In this document: piece after piece, positions 50,696 through 62,943 of the stretch
Layout of the letters: each line of letters begins with the position of its first letter
How positions within the stretch are numbered: position 1 is the stretch's first letter
From: Clusia tigrina
Lineage: Eukaryota; Arthropoda; Insecta; Diptera; Clusiidae
Length of the DNA stretch: 64,000 bases
Assembly (NCBI GenBank): GCA_920105625.2
Contig: OV050030.1
Location: 82,425,400 to 82,489,399 of the forward strand
Direction of reading: 5' to 3'
Position numbers and translations under genes: made by a program
The notes under the pieces: model-generated
Seen by the model: only the letters and a program-made list of their open reading frames with translations
What the model was told of the DNA's origin: nothing
Database searches by the model: none

Positions 50696-51771
50696 GGACC
50701 TACAGGAGAAATCCCAGGGCAAGGAACCCTGAAGCAGTGAAGCATCCAGCAATGAATTCGAAGGACTCTAGGCAAAAAGATGTAATCAGACAAGATAATG
50801 GTGAGGAGAGTGTATAGTAGCGTAATTTAAGTAGATACTTCTGCGACCCTGAAGGCGCCGTAGCGCTGGTCAAAGAAGTCGCAACCTATAGGCGCGTTCG
50901 CGCTGTTGCACGCAGCTTTGTATGGGCAACCATAAACCATCAGTATGATCGGACGGTCTATGTATGCCGTCTTAGCTGTGAGGATTTTTTTTGTAGGGGA
51001 TTTGTGTTTGGTTGTCGATAGGGACATTTATTTTGATTATTAAATTGTTTTAATTGTTTTCAAATTGATCTGAATATTTGACATTGTAAGCTTAGGGTAT
51101 TAGGTAAAAATTTTTCAAGAGGTGCAGACAACACGGAAACTACGGTTTGCAAAGGGAAAGAAAATCGTTGTTTAATATTTTGCACGGAAAGCAAAACAGT
51201 TCAACAAAGCATTTTACTGAAATAGGGATGTGTCAGTAGTGCTATAATTATTTTTTATGTTTGGAAATTTTATTTGATGGGGAGAAAAATATGGAGAATA
51301 ATTTCGTGAAACCCATAAGATTGTCGAAATGGGTCCATAGAAAAACAATAACGAAATCGTAAGTACCTATTATTGTAAATGATCTGAATTTATCTTCAGT
51401 AGTTGTGAAATTAAATAAGTATAATTTTTATACTTATATAATTCAAGTAATTTTATTTTCTCCATGGCATTAAGATACAGTTTTCTTTCTATGTGGAATA
51501 CTGTTTGTTTCGTTAAGTAATAAAACTTAAAACTTGTTGGTATACTATTACTCGGTTTAGTAGATGAAATCGTAAATTTTCGCGTCAAATGATAAGGTTA
51601 ATGAAAAATAGTATAAGCGGGAGCAGGAAAACGAAATCGGGTTTAGTAAGAAAGTAATTGAGGCAAAGTGCGAGTTAGGTGTCTAGTAGTATGTGGCAAA
51701 GTTCAGTTGTAGTACTTTGTAGTTTATGTTGGATATAGTATTGCTACATTGATTATACCTGAAAGAGTTAC
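50696..51771 (+). other. Leader region, no gene
   Basis: AT-rich with many stops in all frames. Short minus-strand frames at 50827-51027 and 51370-51588 show no motif. Treated as the untranslated leader of the element. Confidence 0.5.
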
Positions 51772-54195
51772 ATGTTAAAACTAAATTTTTCTTTGATTTT
51801 AAAGAAAACAAGTTTGGGAATTGAACCTCGGAACAATGAACGACAGCTGCAGGACATAATGTCGTTACTAAAGGGCGGAAAGCGTTTTGGCACAAGGAAA
51901 AGAGGAGCAGTAGAGAAACGGGAACGGAAGCGATTGGCGTATCTAAGAGAGGTACTAAAGGAGCAAGAAACGGTGAATGTCCCTATGCCATGGGAGCAGG
52001 CAAATAAATTGTGGCAAGAGGTATGCCAATTGGAGGAGCAGCAATTCAGGAGACGTGGGATGCTATAAGAATAATATCAGTGTTATGGAATTAATTTGTT
52101 AGTTTAAGTGTCACCACTAATTAAAACAAGTATTTAATAATTAATAATGTTTAAATATAAAAAAGGAAAACAACTTTGTAGCATTTATTATTTATGGAAT
52201 TTGATTTTGGAATTCACGGCTTCATAGATAAGAATTTTTTCGGTCTATGGAAACGCCAAGAGAACCTATAAGATTGCTGGAAGCTCAAAAGCTGCAGAGC
52301 GAGGCAATCCATAAGAGAATCAGGAATTGTAGGAAGGATAATAAGGCACGAAAGAATAGCGAGTACTACCATAGCGCATAGCGGAACTAGAGGCCTTATT
52401 GAAGACATTTAATGATAACAACGAGGAGTTGTTTGCTTTTAAGGACTGCTTTGGTGACAAGGAGTCAACGGTTTAACACGGGACTGGTTGACCAAATTCA
52501 GATTGGATGTGGAAGAGCAGGAAGCACAAGGAAATAGTTCTAGTTCGCAAGAGAACAAGGCTCAAGACAAGTTAAGGTCTTTACAGACGGAGGTAAAATT
52601 ATTTACGGAAAAACTGTTTGAACAATTGGAAGCGGCAACGAGCAAGATTGAAGCCCAGGTGCTCTGGAGATTGGCGAGGGATGGTGAAAACTTGTCAACT
52701 TTGGAAGCAGCAGACCAGGCATTAGCGACTATTCAGAGTCGAACGGGGGAGAAATTTTTCCAAGTCTTCAAGGATACAGAAGAGTAGAAGACAAATACGG
52801 AATTTCTCGAGAAAGAAACTAGAGAACTTTCTAGGCAACTGCGAGAAACCGAGGAAGCCGCATCGTATCTGGAGACGGAAAATCTAGAGCTTAAGAGAAT
52901 CGGTGCAACTGCTAAGCCAGAAAGAGTAAGATCGACATCAACCTCTCAAATACATACGCAGACAGTACTAGTTTTGCCACCAGAAGTTCGCTGGCCGGAA
53001 TATTTAACTCCGGAAGGGATAGGTCATGTGGTAAAGCCCAGATTAGTATTGAGTGAAGAGAGGGAAGCGAAATTTTTGTTTGGCGCATCCGAGATCGGTG
53101 TCTAGCCTTTTTTACCGGAAGTCCGGTACAAAATAAAAGCAAGGAATATCTGCCAAAGGAATCAGAGCCAGTAACTGTGCAGCAAACCTCCAATACGGTA
53201 GACAGTATTTCGCCTGCGCGAGCGAGCGTGCGAAGACTAATTAGTTTGCGTCCGTCATTGGTCAAGTACCCCTCAGATTCGGGAGAAGAGAATCTGGAAA
53301 CCCCCACAGAGATTACCGCTAACTTTTTATCAGGAATTACGAAAGCACGTAGGAGTAAAATGGGTATTCTGGTAGTTGCTCATGTGGTGGAGAAGCTGGT
53401 GCCCATGTTCTCAGGAGTCGAGTTGTATGACCTGAGAACTGAGATACGGTGCTTCAAAGAAGGTTGTGAGCTAGCGCAACAGAGTCTTCCGGAAGCGGAA
53501 AGGGAACACTTAATAAAGTGTATTAGACAAAGAACCACAGGACATATTTAAAACAAAAGTCGTACGACTGTCTGGTACGGGAACTCAGAAACCAGGGGAG
53601 GAGTTGAGAGCCTGGGGACGAAGGCTCCAGTCTCTGGGGAACGCTGCTGAGACAGAAGGTTCCAGGAAACGTTGCAGTATACAAGGCTCCAGTAGAACGA
53701 GTTATGATTTCTGTGTTTAAGGCAAGTCTGATAAATAGGGACTTAGCTAATTATACTCTTAATCTCACGCAGAGGAGTATGGCAGAGCTACTGGAAGCGG
53801 TCTCTTCTGCTGAAGCAGAAATACAACAACTAACGACAACAGGTGGAATCTGCTGGACTAATGCTCCTGCAGAGGTACGACCAGTTCAGCAGCAGCGGGA
53901 CCCAAGTGGAGTCGGCAGATTGATGAGCCAAGTTTCGCAACAAAGAGCCCAAGGATTCCTAGTCGAGAGATTCCAGTCGAGGAAATCCATTTGCTCATTC
54001 TGCCGTAAGCAAGGTAATACAAGGGATGAGTGCATTACACGTAAAAACACGCCCAACTGTATGGAGTGCCAAACATATGGTCATGAGGCAAGTAGACAGT
54101 GCCAAGGAGACACACAATGGAATCAAAGTAGAAGGCAACCAGGTACGAGGCACCCGGATCCACCCTTGAGGGATGGTTTCAACACTAGTATTTAG
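51772..54195 (+). pseudogene. gag: Gag-like region with coiled coils and zinc motifs
   Basis: Segments in order: 51772-52068 (RKRGAVEKRERKRLAYLREV, basic/acidic helix), 52488-52787 and onward to about 53105 (heptad-like helices such as LEKETRELSRQLRETEEAAS), 53177-53551 (gag capsid-like: ITKARRSKMGILVVAHVVEK), 53704-54195 (LLEAVSSAEAEIQQL; CSFCRKQGNTRDEC and CMECQTYGHEASRQC knuckles near 54000-54110). Separated by at least four stops or shifts. Gag identity rests on the knuckles and the following protease. Confidence 0.65.
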
Positions 54196-54493
54196 ATTAA
54201 GTTTTAATAAGGTTAGAAAGTATGGGCCAATCGCCGCATACATGGAACGAGGATGTATAGTTAAGATATTCACTGTAGTTTTGAGGGAGGATAGGATCGT
54301 AAAAGATAACTGCGGTATATGGAGGAAAAAGTTTGAAGAGTTAGGAAGTGGATACGCGTCCATGTTGGGACGCGTCATCGAGATACCCTGCAAGGAAAGA
54401 GCTAGTGGAAACCTAGTGCTTTTGGTAGATTCAGGGGTGGACACCAGCCTCGTAAAATCTAGTGTTTTACGGAAAGGAATGGATATTAATTAA
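54173..54493 (+). pseudogene. pol: Retropepsin fragment
   Basis: LVLLVDSGVDTSLVKSSVL near 54415-54470 has the D-S-G catalytic triad in the usual hydrophobic context. The next segment 54494-54745 in another frame (GSLRIWHSEGMNFRLHAVEL, AAIIGR) may be the flap and C-terminal half. RT does not follow. Confidence 0.65.
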
Positions 54494-54858
54494 ATGGACG
54501 TAAGAACGCTTACCGGAGCGTTTGGAGGTTGCATCAGAACACTGGGATCGCTCAGAATATGGCACAGTGAGGGCATGAATTTTAGACTGCATGCAGTGGA
54601 ATTGGATACGGAAGGTATCTCGGCCGCGATAATTGGGAGGTATATTGCCGCGATAATCATTGGGGCCGCACGATACTGGATGCGCTCGAGAAGCAGTTAT
54701 CATTTTATGATGATAATAAGAATAAAATTCTTACTCTTCCATTAAAGTCATGGCAGGAAGGAACCGTGAATAGGGTTAAGTATTGTATGGAGGTGGTGAA
54801 TGCAAGGTCAACCAGAGTAGTTACTATGCATGTAAATACGAAACTTAGGACTGTTGTT

Positions 54859-55252
<394 letters not shown>

Positions 55253-55479
55253 CTAATTAAAGGTGGGCTATTTCATGACGAAGACTACGAACACACAAAT
55301 AATGAACAACAAAATGCAACCGAACAACAAAATGCAACCGAGTGTTAATTTTTTGGACAGCATATCTCCAGCACATCGAAGACTTCGGTGAAAATGGAAG
55401 CATCGACATCCGATAGATAAACTACACCTACCAATTCTGCATCTAGAAATTATGTTAATGATGCAAGGGAGCACAAGCG

Positions 55480-56419
55480 GTATGGTCTACGGAGAGAAGT
55501 TATACCCCCTCAACGATTTGGTTACGATTACTTGTGCTGTTTGGCAAGTATCTCAGAACCTGATTCAAATGATTATGTAGTGAATTCGGAATATGTAGAG
55601 GATTGGAAATCGGCGATAAATGATGAAATAAATTCCCTTGAGCTGAATAAAACTTGGGAGTTGGTTGAAATACCCCATGATAAAAATATTGTGGGATGCA
55701 AATTGGTGTTTAAAATTAAATCAAAGCCAATTCAAAAACCAGTATTTAAAGCGCTATTAGTGGCCAAAGGCTATTCGCAAGAACCTGGTATAGACTATAA
55801 GGAGACAGTAGTCAGTAGTGAGATATGATTCAGTGAGAGTTGCCATGGCGATAGGTGCCTATGAAGACATGGAAATGATGGAATTTGATGTAAAAGTTGC
55901 GTTTTTATATGGCAACCTCAGTGAGGAAATTATATGAGCCTTCAAAAAGGCATCAATGTTACTCCAGGTAAAAGTTTAGTTTTTCGTCTCAAAAAGGGTC
56001 GTTATGGCCTTAAACAAGCTTCTCGCAAATTGGAACTAAAAATTTACTGAATTTTTACAAACATTTAAAATGCGCGCTGACCATCGTGTCTTTTATGGGA
56101 ATATTCAAAATATTAAGATTATTTTGCTTCTATTCAATGATGATGGGTTGATAATAACTCCAATCAAAGCTGTTTTACAATTATTTATTAACAAACTATC
56201 AAACAATTTTCGTATCACTTGTGGTGAAAACAATTAATATGTTGGACTTGAAATTCAGCGAGATAGATTTAACAAATCTATAAAAATTAGCCAGCATTCC
56301 TATGTAATTAAAATACTTAAACGATTTAATATGGATAATGCAAAAGCTATTTCAACACCAAGTGACAGAAACGTGTAACTATCGAAGTCGAGTGAGGAAG
56401 ACAATATAAGATATCCATT
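55480..56419 (+). pseudogene. pol: Copia 2 reverse transcriptase
   Basis: The segment 55532-55828 has WKSAINDEINSLELNKTWEL, VAKGYSQEPGIDYKET. Continuing in shifted frames: RYDSVRVAMAIGAYEDME, FDVKVAFLYGNL, GLKQ-like NKLLANW, LLLFNDDGLII (where YVDD is expected; the motif is degraded) and YVGLEIQRDR. At least six stops or shifts. Confidence 0.85.
56406..56419 (+). repeat. Target site duplication (left) of the nested LINE
   Basis: ATAAGATATCCATT. An identical copy lies at 58003-58016. Confidence 0.88.
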
Positions 56420-56486
56420 GACTCTGCAGTAGCTATATCTGCAAGTCTTGTCCTGGGACCCACATAATTTTTATTTTCTTGGAGTA

Positions 56487-57753
56487 CGAGGGCGGATTGA
56501 TATTGAAGCTACCTAAGTTTTTTTTTTGCAAAAACCATTTATTTCTCAACATAGTCTCCTTTTACTTCGACACACTTAGTAAGACGATATTCCAACTTTT
56601 TTATACCATCTGAATAATGCGATTTCGGGAACCCCTGAGAATACGAGTTAGTTTCGGTAATCACTTCTTCGTTTAAGATGAATCTTTTTCCTGCGAGCCA
56701 TTTTTTCAAGTTTGGCAACAGGAAAAAATCACTAGGAGCTAAATCTGGACTATAAGGTGGATGATTAACCAATTCTAAGTGTATTTCACGTAATTTTAGC
56801 ATCGTATCTAATGCTGTGTGAACCGGTGCGTTGTCTTGAAGAAAGAGCATTTTTTTCTGCTTTAAATGTGGTCGTTTTTCCTTGATTGCATCAACCAATT
56901 GATCCAATAATGCACGATAATACTTTGCTGTGATTGTGGATCCTTTTTCAAGATAATCGATGAGCAATATTCTGTGTGCATCCCAAAATACAGTGGCAAT
57001 AACCTTGCCAGCCGATTTCACTGCCTTCGCCTTCTACGGAGCACTTCCATCAGCTTCCACCCATTGTTTCGATTGATTTTTGGTTTCAGGTGTGTAGTGG
57101 TGGACCCACGTTTCATCAACAGTTTTAATCGACGCCAAAAATCAACAGGATTACGCTTTATCGTGTCCAAACACCGCTGTGAAGTGGTCTGTCGAACTCG
57201 TTTTTGTTCGACACTAAGCAAACGCGGCACCCATCTTGCCGATAACTTTTTCATATGCAAATGTTCATGCAAAATGGTGAAGACACGTTCATATGATATG
57301 TTTACCATTTCAATAATCTCACGCAACTTGACTCGGCGATCATTCATAACGATATCGAGGATTTTCTCGATATTTTCTTCAGTAACCACCTCTTTTGGCC
57401 TTCCTGTTGATGGTATTGTTGCAGTGCTTGTTCGGCCGCGTTTAAATTCAGCAGTCCAATATTTTACCATGTAATCTGACGGAGCAGACTCACCGTAATG
57501 TTTATCGAGCTTTTCCTTTGTCTCTTTTCCCTTTCAAATAATAGTGTTTAATCACTGCACGAAATTCGCTGTTTTCCATTTTTCAAGAAACACAAAAGTT
57601 GCTTACTTCAAACGACTACAACAAATAAACTAATCGATGAATTTGGGTGAAATTTTAACAGCTGACGTTTGACAGATCGCAATTTCTAAAAAAAAGGTTT
57701 TGTGTTTGTGCTGCCATCTAGCGCTAGGTAGCTTCAATATCAATCCGCCTTCG
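56487..57753 (-). mobile_element. Mariner (DD34D) transposon, complete ends
   Basis: 27-bp terminal inverted repeats: left cgagggcggattgatattga, then agctacc; right the reverse complement with one mismatch (cgaaggcgg). A TA duplication flanks it (56485-56486 and 57754-57755). Length 1267 bp is normal. It interrupts the inverted RNase H part of the LINE. Confidence 0.95.
56539..57579 (-). pseudogene. DD34D mariner transposase, few breaks
   Basis: From the ATG at 57579 (MENSEFRAVIKHYYLKG) about 347 codons to the stop near 56539, a normal mariner length. Breaks: a shift near 57530, a shift near 57110 and a nonsense codon in GSAP*KAKAVK near 57035. First catalytic Asp in DETWVHHYTPETK, second in FLQDNAPVHTA, third in YSPDLAPSDFFL, with 34 residues between the last two. 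The YSPDLAPSD signature is conserved. Confidence 0.92.
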
Positions 57754-58002
57754 TATTTAATACACGAGTTACGGACATTATTTATGGTCCTGCTGCTAAC
57801 AATATTGAAGTTTCGAATGGCTTCAATAGTCGATTTGCTGTCTGTACATATGAGGAAGTTCCCTTTATTATTGTGAGCAAAGTTGATGGCTCATTTAACA
57901 GCAAAAGCTATATTAAAATCGAGTTGAAGGCCCTGGTAGCTATGACTCTTCCTCTCAAATTGGTTATAATAATTTATTATTGTGATTAATCATTTTAAAT
58001 AA

Positions 58003-58016
58003 ATAAGATATCCATT
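58003..58016 (+). repeat. Target site duplication (right) of the nested LINE
   Basis: ATAAGATATCCATT, identical to 56406-56419, immediately after the AAATAAAT-type LINE tail. Confidence 0.88.
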
Positions 58017-58190
58017 CAAAGAAGCTGTTGGCTGTTTGCTGTTTGCTGCCCAGTATCCAGAGCTGATATTTCGTATGCAGTTGGATAAGTTAGAAAATTC
58101 ACCGAAAATCATAAAAACTGTCAAGAGGATATTTCGCTACTTGAAAGCAACCTTAGACTATTTCATATAAGACATATCAGGCAATTCTTT
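58017..58190 (+). pseudogene. pol: Copia 2 RNase H-proximal segment
   Basis: FKEAVGCLLFAAQYPELIFR and TVKRIFRYLKATLDYFI, the RT-RNase H connection of copia elements, continuing the frame of 56419. It ends at a stop near 58170 and simple TA-rich sequence. Confidence 0.8.
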
Positions 58191-58234
58191 ATATATATAA
58201 AAATATGTATGTATATGTATAAATATACAGGGGG

Positions 58235-59995
58235 ATCCTTTGAGGTCCACTACACTTCTGGATCTTATGGGTTTTACAATGGCAAACTTGGAGAACTTAT
58301 CCATGCATGTGAGGAAGTGGTGACCTGCCGTGGAATATATATCCAGATGCGTGGGAATAGGGGCTTTTCCTATTTGGGTTGCGTGTGGGTGTGGGCATTC
58401 ACAACATTGACGTTAACGGACTCGTTCAGCAGCTGGGGCAAGTCCGAAGGTGAGGCATAAGTTAGGACATGCCTGAGATGTTTCTGGAATACTATGGAGG
58501 AAGTTTTCTTCGACTTCTCGCCAGCTTGGAAAATAAGCTGATTTCTGAAGCAATTGAAGGGGTTATCGATAGTCGGGATAGGTGATACCAGCGACTTTTC
58601 AGCGATGCTCTTGGTTTCACATTGCTTAGGTTTCTTCATTATTACATTTATGTGCTGTCATGAAAGCGCGTCCGCGACAACATTGAGTCTTCCTGGCTTG
58701 TAATGGAACCTCGGGCCGAACTCCTCAATGAAGGATCGCCATCGTTTCATCTTTGAGTTAATATTTCTGTCCGAGAGAGCGAATGTAAGACGTTGATTGT
58801 CTGTAAAAATATTTAGGTTCTTGACTGCCTATAGGTAGTTTCTCAGCTTCTGCAATGACCAAACAATTGCAAGCAGCTCTCGCTCATTAGTTGCATAGTT
58901 CGCCTCTGTATCGGAGAGTGCGCGAGATCATAGTAATGGTCCGACCTCCCTGCGATAGTACAGCCCCTAAGGCATGGGATGAAGCATCCGTGGTAAGATC
59001 GAATGGTTTTCCGAAATCCGGATAGAGAAATAAAACAGCCTCTGATGCTAGTGCTGACCTCACACGCCGAAAGGCGTCTAATGTATCCGCGTCGAGGACA
59101 ATCGAAGTGTTTTTAGACTTTGATGCGCTTATATGCCTATTCTTCCCCCTCAGATACCTAGTTAGTGGCTTGGTAATTTGAGCATAATCCTTGATGAACT
59201 TTCTATACCTAAGAATGACCTTAAGGCGCGAAGGCTGTGGGGCTGCTCAAAATCAACGATATCCCTCACCTTGTTTTGCCAAGTTTTTATGCCCATGTTG
59301 GAAGAACAAATCCCACGAACCCTGCCTCCTTTTTAAAGAACCTAGACTTTTCTCTAGTGACTCGCATATTAGCCTGGAATAACCTATCCAAAACCCTGCG
59401 TAGATCCATAAGATGTGTTATCGCATCTGGCGAAAATATGATCACGTCATCCATATAAACATACCTTCTTCCAATCTCCTCCCGGAGTACGTCATCAATA
59501 GCTCTTTGGAAGATGCTAGGGGCGTTCTTAAGGCCCATGGGTAGGCGGCAATATTCATACTTGCCGTTATTTATTGAAAAGCAGTTTTCTCCCGGTCCTC
59601 CTCTGCTAAAGCGATCTGGTAGAAGCCATTTTTTAGATCGATATTTGAGAAATATGTAGATTTTCATAAGTTTGCAAGAATGACCGAAGTGTCGGGTATT
59701 GGATATCGGTCGCTGATGGTTTTATCATTTAATCGCATAAAATTCAAAACCAATCGCAGTTTATTGTCCCAGTTTTCATTTACTCCTTTCTTGGTTACTA
59801 CTAAACTGGATCATTGTCTGTAGTTCGGATGGTTCCAAGGATGTTTGTGTTGAACGGCGGGCCTTCTCTGGGATCCGCCAACACCCCATTCATATCAATC
59901 ATGAGTTGCTGGAATTCCGTAGTGGCCTCAGAGGAAATTTCCGAGTGAGCGGATGTGTTTTTTTTCGGGCTCCGTAATTTTTAGAGTATTTAAAA
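58235..59995 (-). pseudogene. pol: Gypsy-type RT, RNase H and integrase fragment
   Basis: The pol linker (LKITEPEKNTSAHSEIS) starts at about 59990. RT at 59700-59287: NCFSINNGKYEYCRLPMGLK, YVYMDDVIIFSPDA (MDD box), ANMRVTREKSRFFKKEAGF. RNase H at about 59030-58680: TTDASSHALGAVLSQGGR, NYATNERELLAIVWSL, FTDNQRLTFALSDR. The following linker (58639-58370) has FNCFRNQLIFQAG. An integrase piece (MDKFSKFAIVKPIRSRSV) lies at about 58310-58250; the zinc finger is deleted. Several shifts (about 59660, 59285, 58925). Confidence 0.88.
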
Positions 59996-60459
59996 AAAAA
60001 TTTGTTCAAATCAAGTGCGATAAGGTGATAAGCCAAATCTGGCAATCAATATTTAAATCTGAGACAGAGACTCAAATAAAAAATAAAATTAAACAAAAAA
60101 CTTAAATATAAAATAAATAAAAGGTGCTTCGAGTAAGTATTGAAACGAAAAATCGCACACATAAACATAAACATAAACTATAAACAAACAATAGCTGAGA
60201 GGGCCTGCTTATGAGCACGCTCTCCCCAACCAGAAAGTAAGCTCGCTAAGGCAGATAACGCAGCGTACAATGTGAGCAAAGATCTGATGCTCTCTAACGA
60301 CACAGACAATTTGATGCTTGAGGAGTCACCCGAACGTTTGGTGATGAAAGCTCAGCGTACACTAAACAATAAAGAAATCAGCATAGTTTCAAAAACTGAA
60401 ACTACGCGCTAATTCACTATCTGCTCTCTCCACAGCAAACACATTAACCGCTACAGCCA

Positions 60460-61230
60460 CCAACAAAGCATTAACCAACAACATTAAACAAACTGCAAAA
60501 CAGAATAGTTCGGCAATACAGACTGGCATGGACCGCTATATGAATATTAAGCGAAAGCTAAGTCCGTTTAAAAACATGACAAAATCCCAAAAAAAATGTA
60601 CAAACCAAATAAATATGAAGAATGCACCAACACAGTACCGAGCCAAAATCGCTTTGCCTTGCTTGCCGTTAATCTAGCAGATCCAGACCAAAAATTGGAG
60701 GTACAGAAATATTTAAAGAAGTCAAACCTCCCCCAATTTATCTGCGCGAACGCAGCACTAATATGCTGGTCTCTAGACTATCTAGCTTGATAGGGCAAAA
60801 TAACTACCATATAGTTGCACTAAAGAAGGGTGACTTACAGGAAACAAAAATTCAGATCCATACTGACAAAAATTATCGCTTGGCAATCAACTACCTTGAC
60901 AGTGGTAAAACAAACTATTATACGTATCAACTGAAAAGCAGTAAAGGTTTGATTGTCGTATTAAAAGGAATAGAATCAGATGTCGACCAATCTGAGATGA
61001 AAGAAGCATTGATCGAAGCCGGTTTCAACCCAAAATCCATATTTAACATAAAAAATAAGAATAATATCCCACAACCAATGTTCCGAGTTTAGCTTGAGCC
61101 AGAATCAAGAAAGCTGCAAAAAAACGAAGTCCATCCAATCTATAATATGCGATGCCTTATGCACCGCCGAATTACAGTTGAAGAGCCCCACAAAATCAAC
61201 GGCCCTCATCATTCCCCAGTTATAATGCAC
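60460..61230 (+). pseudogene. Jockey copy 2 ORF1
   Basis: Frame pieces 60595-60790 (NRFALLAVNLADPDQKLEV) and 60763-61092 (KKGDLQETKIQIHTDKNYRL, YYTYQLKSSKGLIVVLKGIE, EAGFNPKSIFNIKNKNNIPQ) give the conserved Jockey gag region. MHRRITVEEPHKINGP at about 61155-61205 is where the CCHC knuckles should follow, but the sequence jumps into the end of the endonuclease. Confidence 0.85.
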
Positions 61231-62720
61231 CTAAGGAAATACCCAGAAGACACAAACCAAAATTTTCGGAAACTGAAAGAGGTATACAGGTTATAGGACT
61301 TATAGATGGAAGATGGGCAAGAAGCAATCAGGAGAAGGGGCAAGCTTTTGCTCAACATCTTAAAATGGCATTCCAACCAAATCCTCCTAGTAACAACTTT
61401 AAAATACCTACATTAAACAACCTAATTCCCCAGATGGACCTACGGTTGAGGCCTAAAGAAGTGTGGCATTTTATCTCAACTCATGTTGATGGAGCTACCT
61501 CCGCTTACAGTAAAGCATTTAACAATATTATTTAACACAATTCTTAGACAAGGTTACTTTCCCCAAGTTTAGAAACTATCCCACGTAATCATGATACCCA
61601 AACCTGACAAAACTCCAACGCAAGTCTCGTCATACAGAACAATAAGCCTGTTATCCGTCGTCTCGAAACTATTCGAGAATTTATTGCTATTAAAATTAAC
61701 CCCATATCTGGTACAAAATAAAGTAATACCTAATCCAATTTGGCTTTCGAAAAAAGCATGGCACTATTGAACAAGTACACCGACTAGTGTCCCAAATCAG
61801 AAAGGAGTTCGAGGGGAAACAATACTGCTCTGCAGTGTTCCTTGATGTCGCACAAGCCTTTGACAAAGTGTGGCACGAGGGCCTCGTCTACAAAATAAGA
61901 AAACTTTTGCCTTCAAATATCCATAGTATCCTGGAATCATACTTAAAGGGTAGGCGATTTCAAGTCAAATGTGAAGATTACATTTCACCAGAAATGGATG
62001 TATTGGCTGGAGTACCTCAAGGAATTGTTCTTGGACCGATACTGTACACACTATTGACCTCAGACTTACCAACAAACAAATATCTGCTCACCTCAACTTT
62101 TGCCGATGACACTGCGATTTTAACTTGCCACAAGCACCGTCATATAGCATCGCGTGATCTCAACGAACATTTACACGTGGTTGAAAATTGGCTTTTGAAA
62201 TGGCGCATCACAGTAAATGAACAAAAAACACACACATAACATTTACACTCAACAAACACACGTGTCCTCCAATCATACTCAACAACAAAACTATCCCACA
62301 GGAGATAGAAGTGAAATAATTAGGCATTCACCTCGACAGACGCCTTACCTGGAGAACACACATAGAAAAGAAAAGAACGCACATCAAACTAAAAGCTGCA
62401 AGCCTTAACTGGCCTTTAAATTCAAACTCAAAATTAAGCCTTGACTACAATGTACTCTTATACAAAGCCATAATAGTACCCATCTGGACATATGGAATTC
62501 AGCTGTGGGGAGAAGCAAAAACATCAAACACCGAACTGTAGCAAAGGACCCAGTCTAGAATAACCTAAACATTCACCGAGATCTAGGTGTGCCTCTAATA
62601 GGTCAGAGGCATTCAGATGTCAAAAAGAAGTACCAACTAAAATTAACGAACCACCCCAATATACTAGCTAGGAATTTACTACAAACAAGCCAATGACCCG
62701 CTTGAAGAGAGCAGACTTAT
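61206..62720 (+). pseudogene. Jockey copy 2 ORF2: endonuclease stub and RT
   Basis: HHSPVIMHLRKYPEDTNQ (about 61207-61260) corresponds to the very end of the endonuclease (SDHSPVI in copy 1), so about 1 kb is deleted. The RT linker has EKGQAFAQHLKMAFQPNPPS. RT pieces: SYRTISLLSVVSKLFENLLL (about 61630-61690), 61787-62239 with YCSAVFLDVAQAFDKVWHEG, LAGVPQGIVLGPILY and TFADDTAILTC. The thumb region to about 62700 (YGIQLWGEAKTSN) is in other frames. Many stops. Confidence 0.88.
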
Positions 62721-62943
62721 TACCATTGAAACTATTATTAAATAAGCCATCATTACTAATTTCTATAATTACTTTTATTTTTATTGTTTTTCTAAAATAA
62801 TAAGTGTTCACTAATATTTTCTCCATACAGTCGCCAGGAGCAGTGATACATTGTTGTCTAGTTTTAAAATATATTTACTTATTGTTAGTCTGCATACGAG
62901 TTGCAACAATAAATATGAATTGCTTAAAAAAAATAATAATAAA

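Larger units (their letters stand above)
50355..54850 (+). mobile_element. 5' half of a Ty3/gypsy-type LTR retrotransposon
   Basis: A candidate 5' LTR (50355-50674) and PBS precede a long leader, a gag-like region with coiled-coil-rich segments and Cys/His motifs, and a retropepsin motif. Sequence stops being recognisable at about 54850 before any RT. The family is uncertain; long helical gag and DSG protease recall Osvaldo/Ulysses-type elements, but this is a guess. Confidence 0.65.
56420..58002 (+). mobile_element. I-group LINE with 5' inversion (twin priming), containing a mariner
   Basis: Two parts derive from the same LINE family as 12735-14911, in opposite orientations. Part A (56420-56484 and 57756-57910) matches plus-strand 13308-13544, the RNase H region. 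Part B (57911-58002) matches the reverse complement of 12735-12830, the 3' UTR and tail. 14-bp duplications flank the whole. A sense 3' end joined to an inverted upstream piece with loss between them is the signature of twin priming. Confidence 0.85.
55262..58190 (+). mobile_element. Copia-type element fragment 2 (RT/RNase H), host of nested insertions
   Basis: Copia RT sequence runs from about 55480 to 56419, is interrupted by a LINE (56420-58002), and resumes in frame at 58003. Joining the flanks of the insertion across the target duplication gives NIRYPFKEAVGCLLF, then VKRIFRYLKATLDYFI, which is the RT-RNase H connection. It differs from the minus-strand copia at 35437-37926. No LTR is seen. 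Confidence 0.85.
60000..62943 (+). mobile_element. Jockey-clade LINE, copy 2, internally deleted, inserted in gypsy-type element
   Basis: It shares the ORF1/ORF2 plan and many phrases with copy 1 (for example an IQTG.DRYxNIKRKxSP region and YQLKSSK). The endonuclease is almost wholly deleted. The tail is gcttaaaaaaaataataata (about 62924-62943). Gypsy protease sequence resumes right after it and gypsy RT linker lies before about 59995. The precise 5' end (59995-60170) and target duplication are not resolved. Confidence 0.85.
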
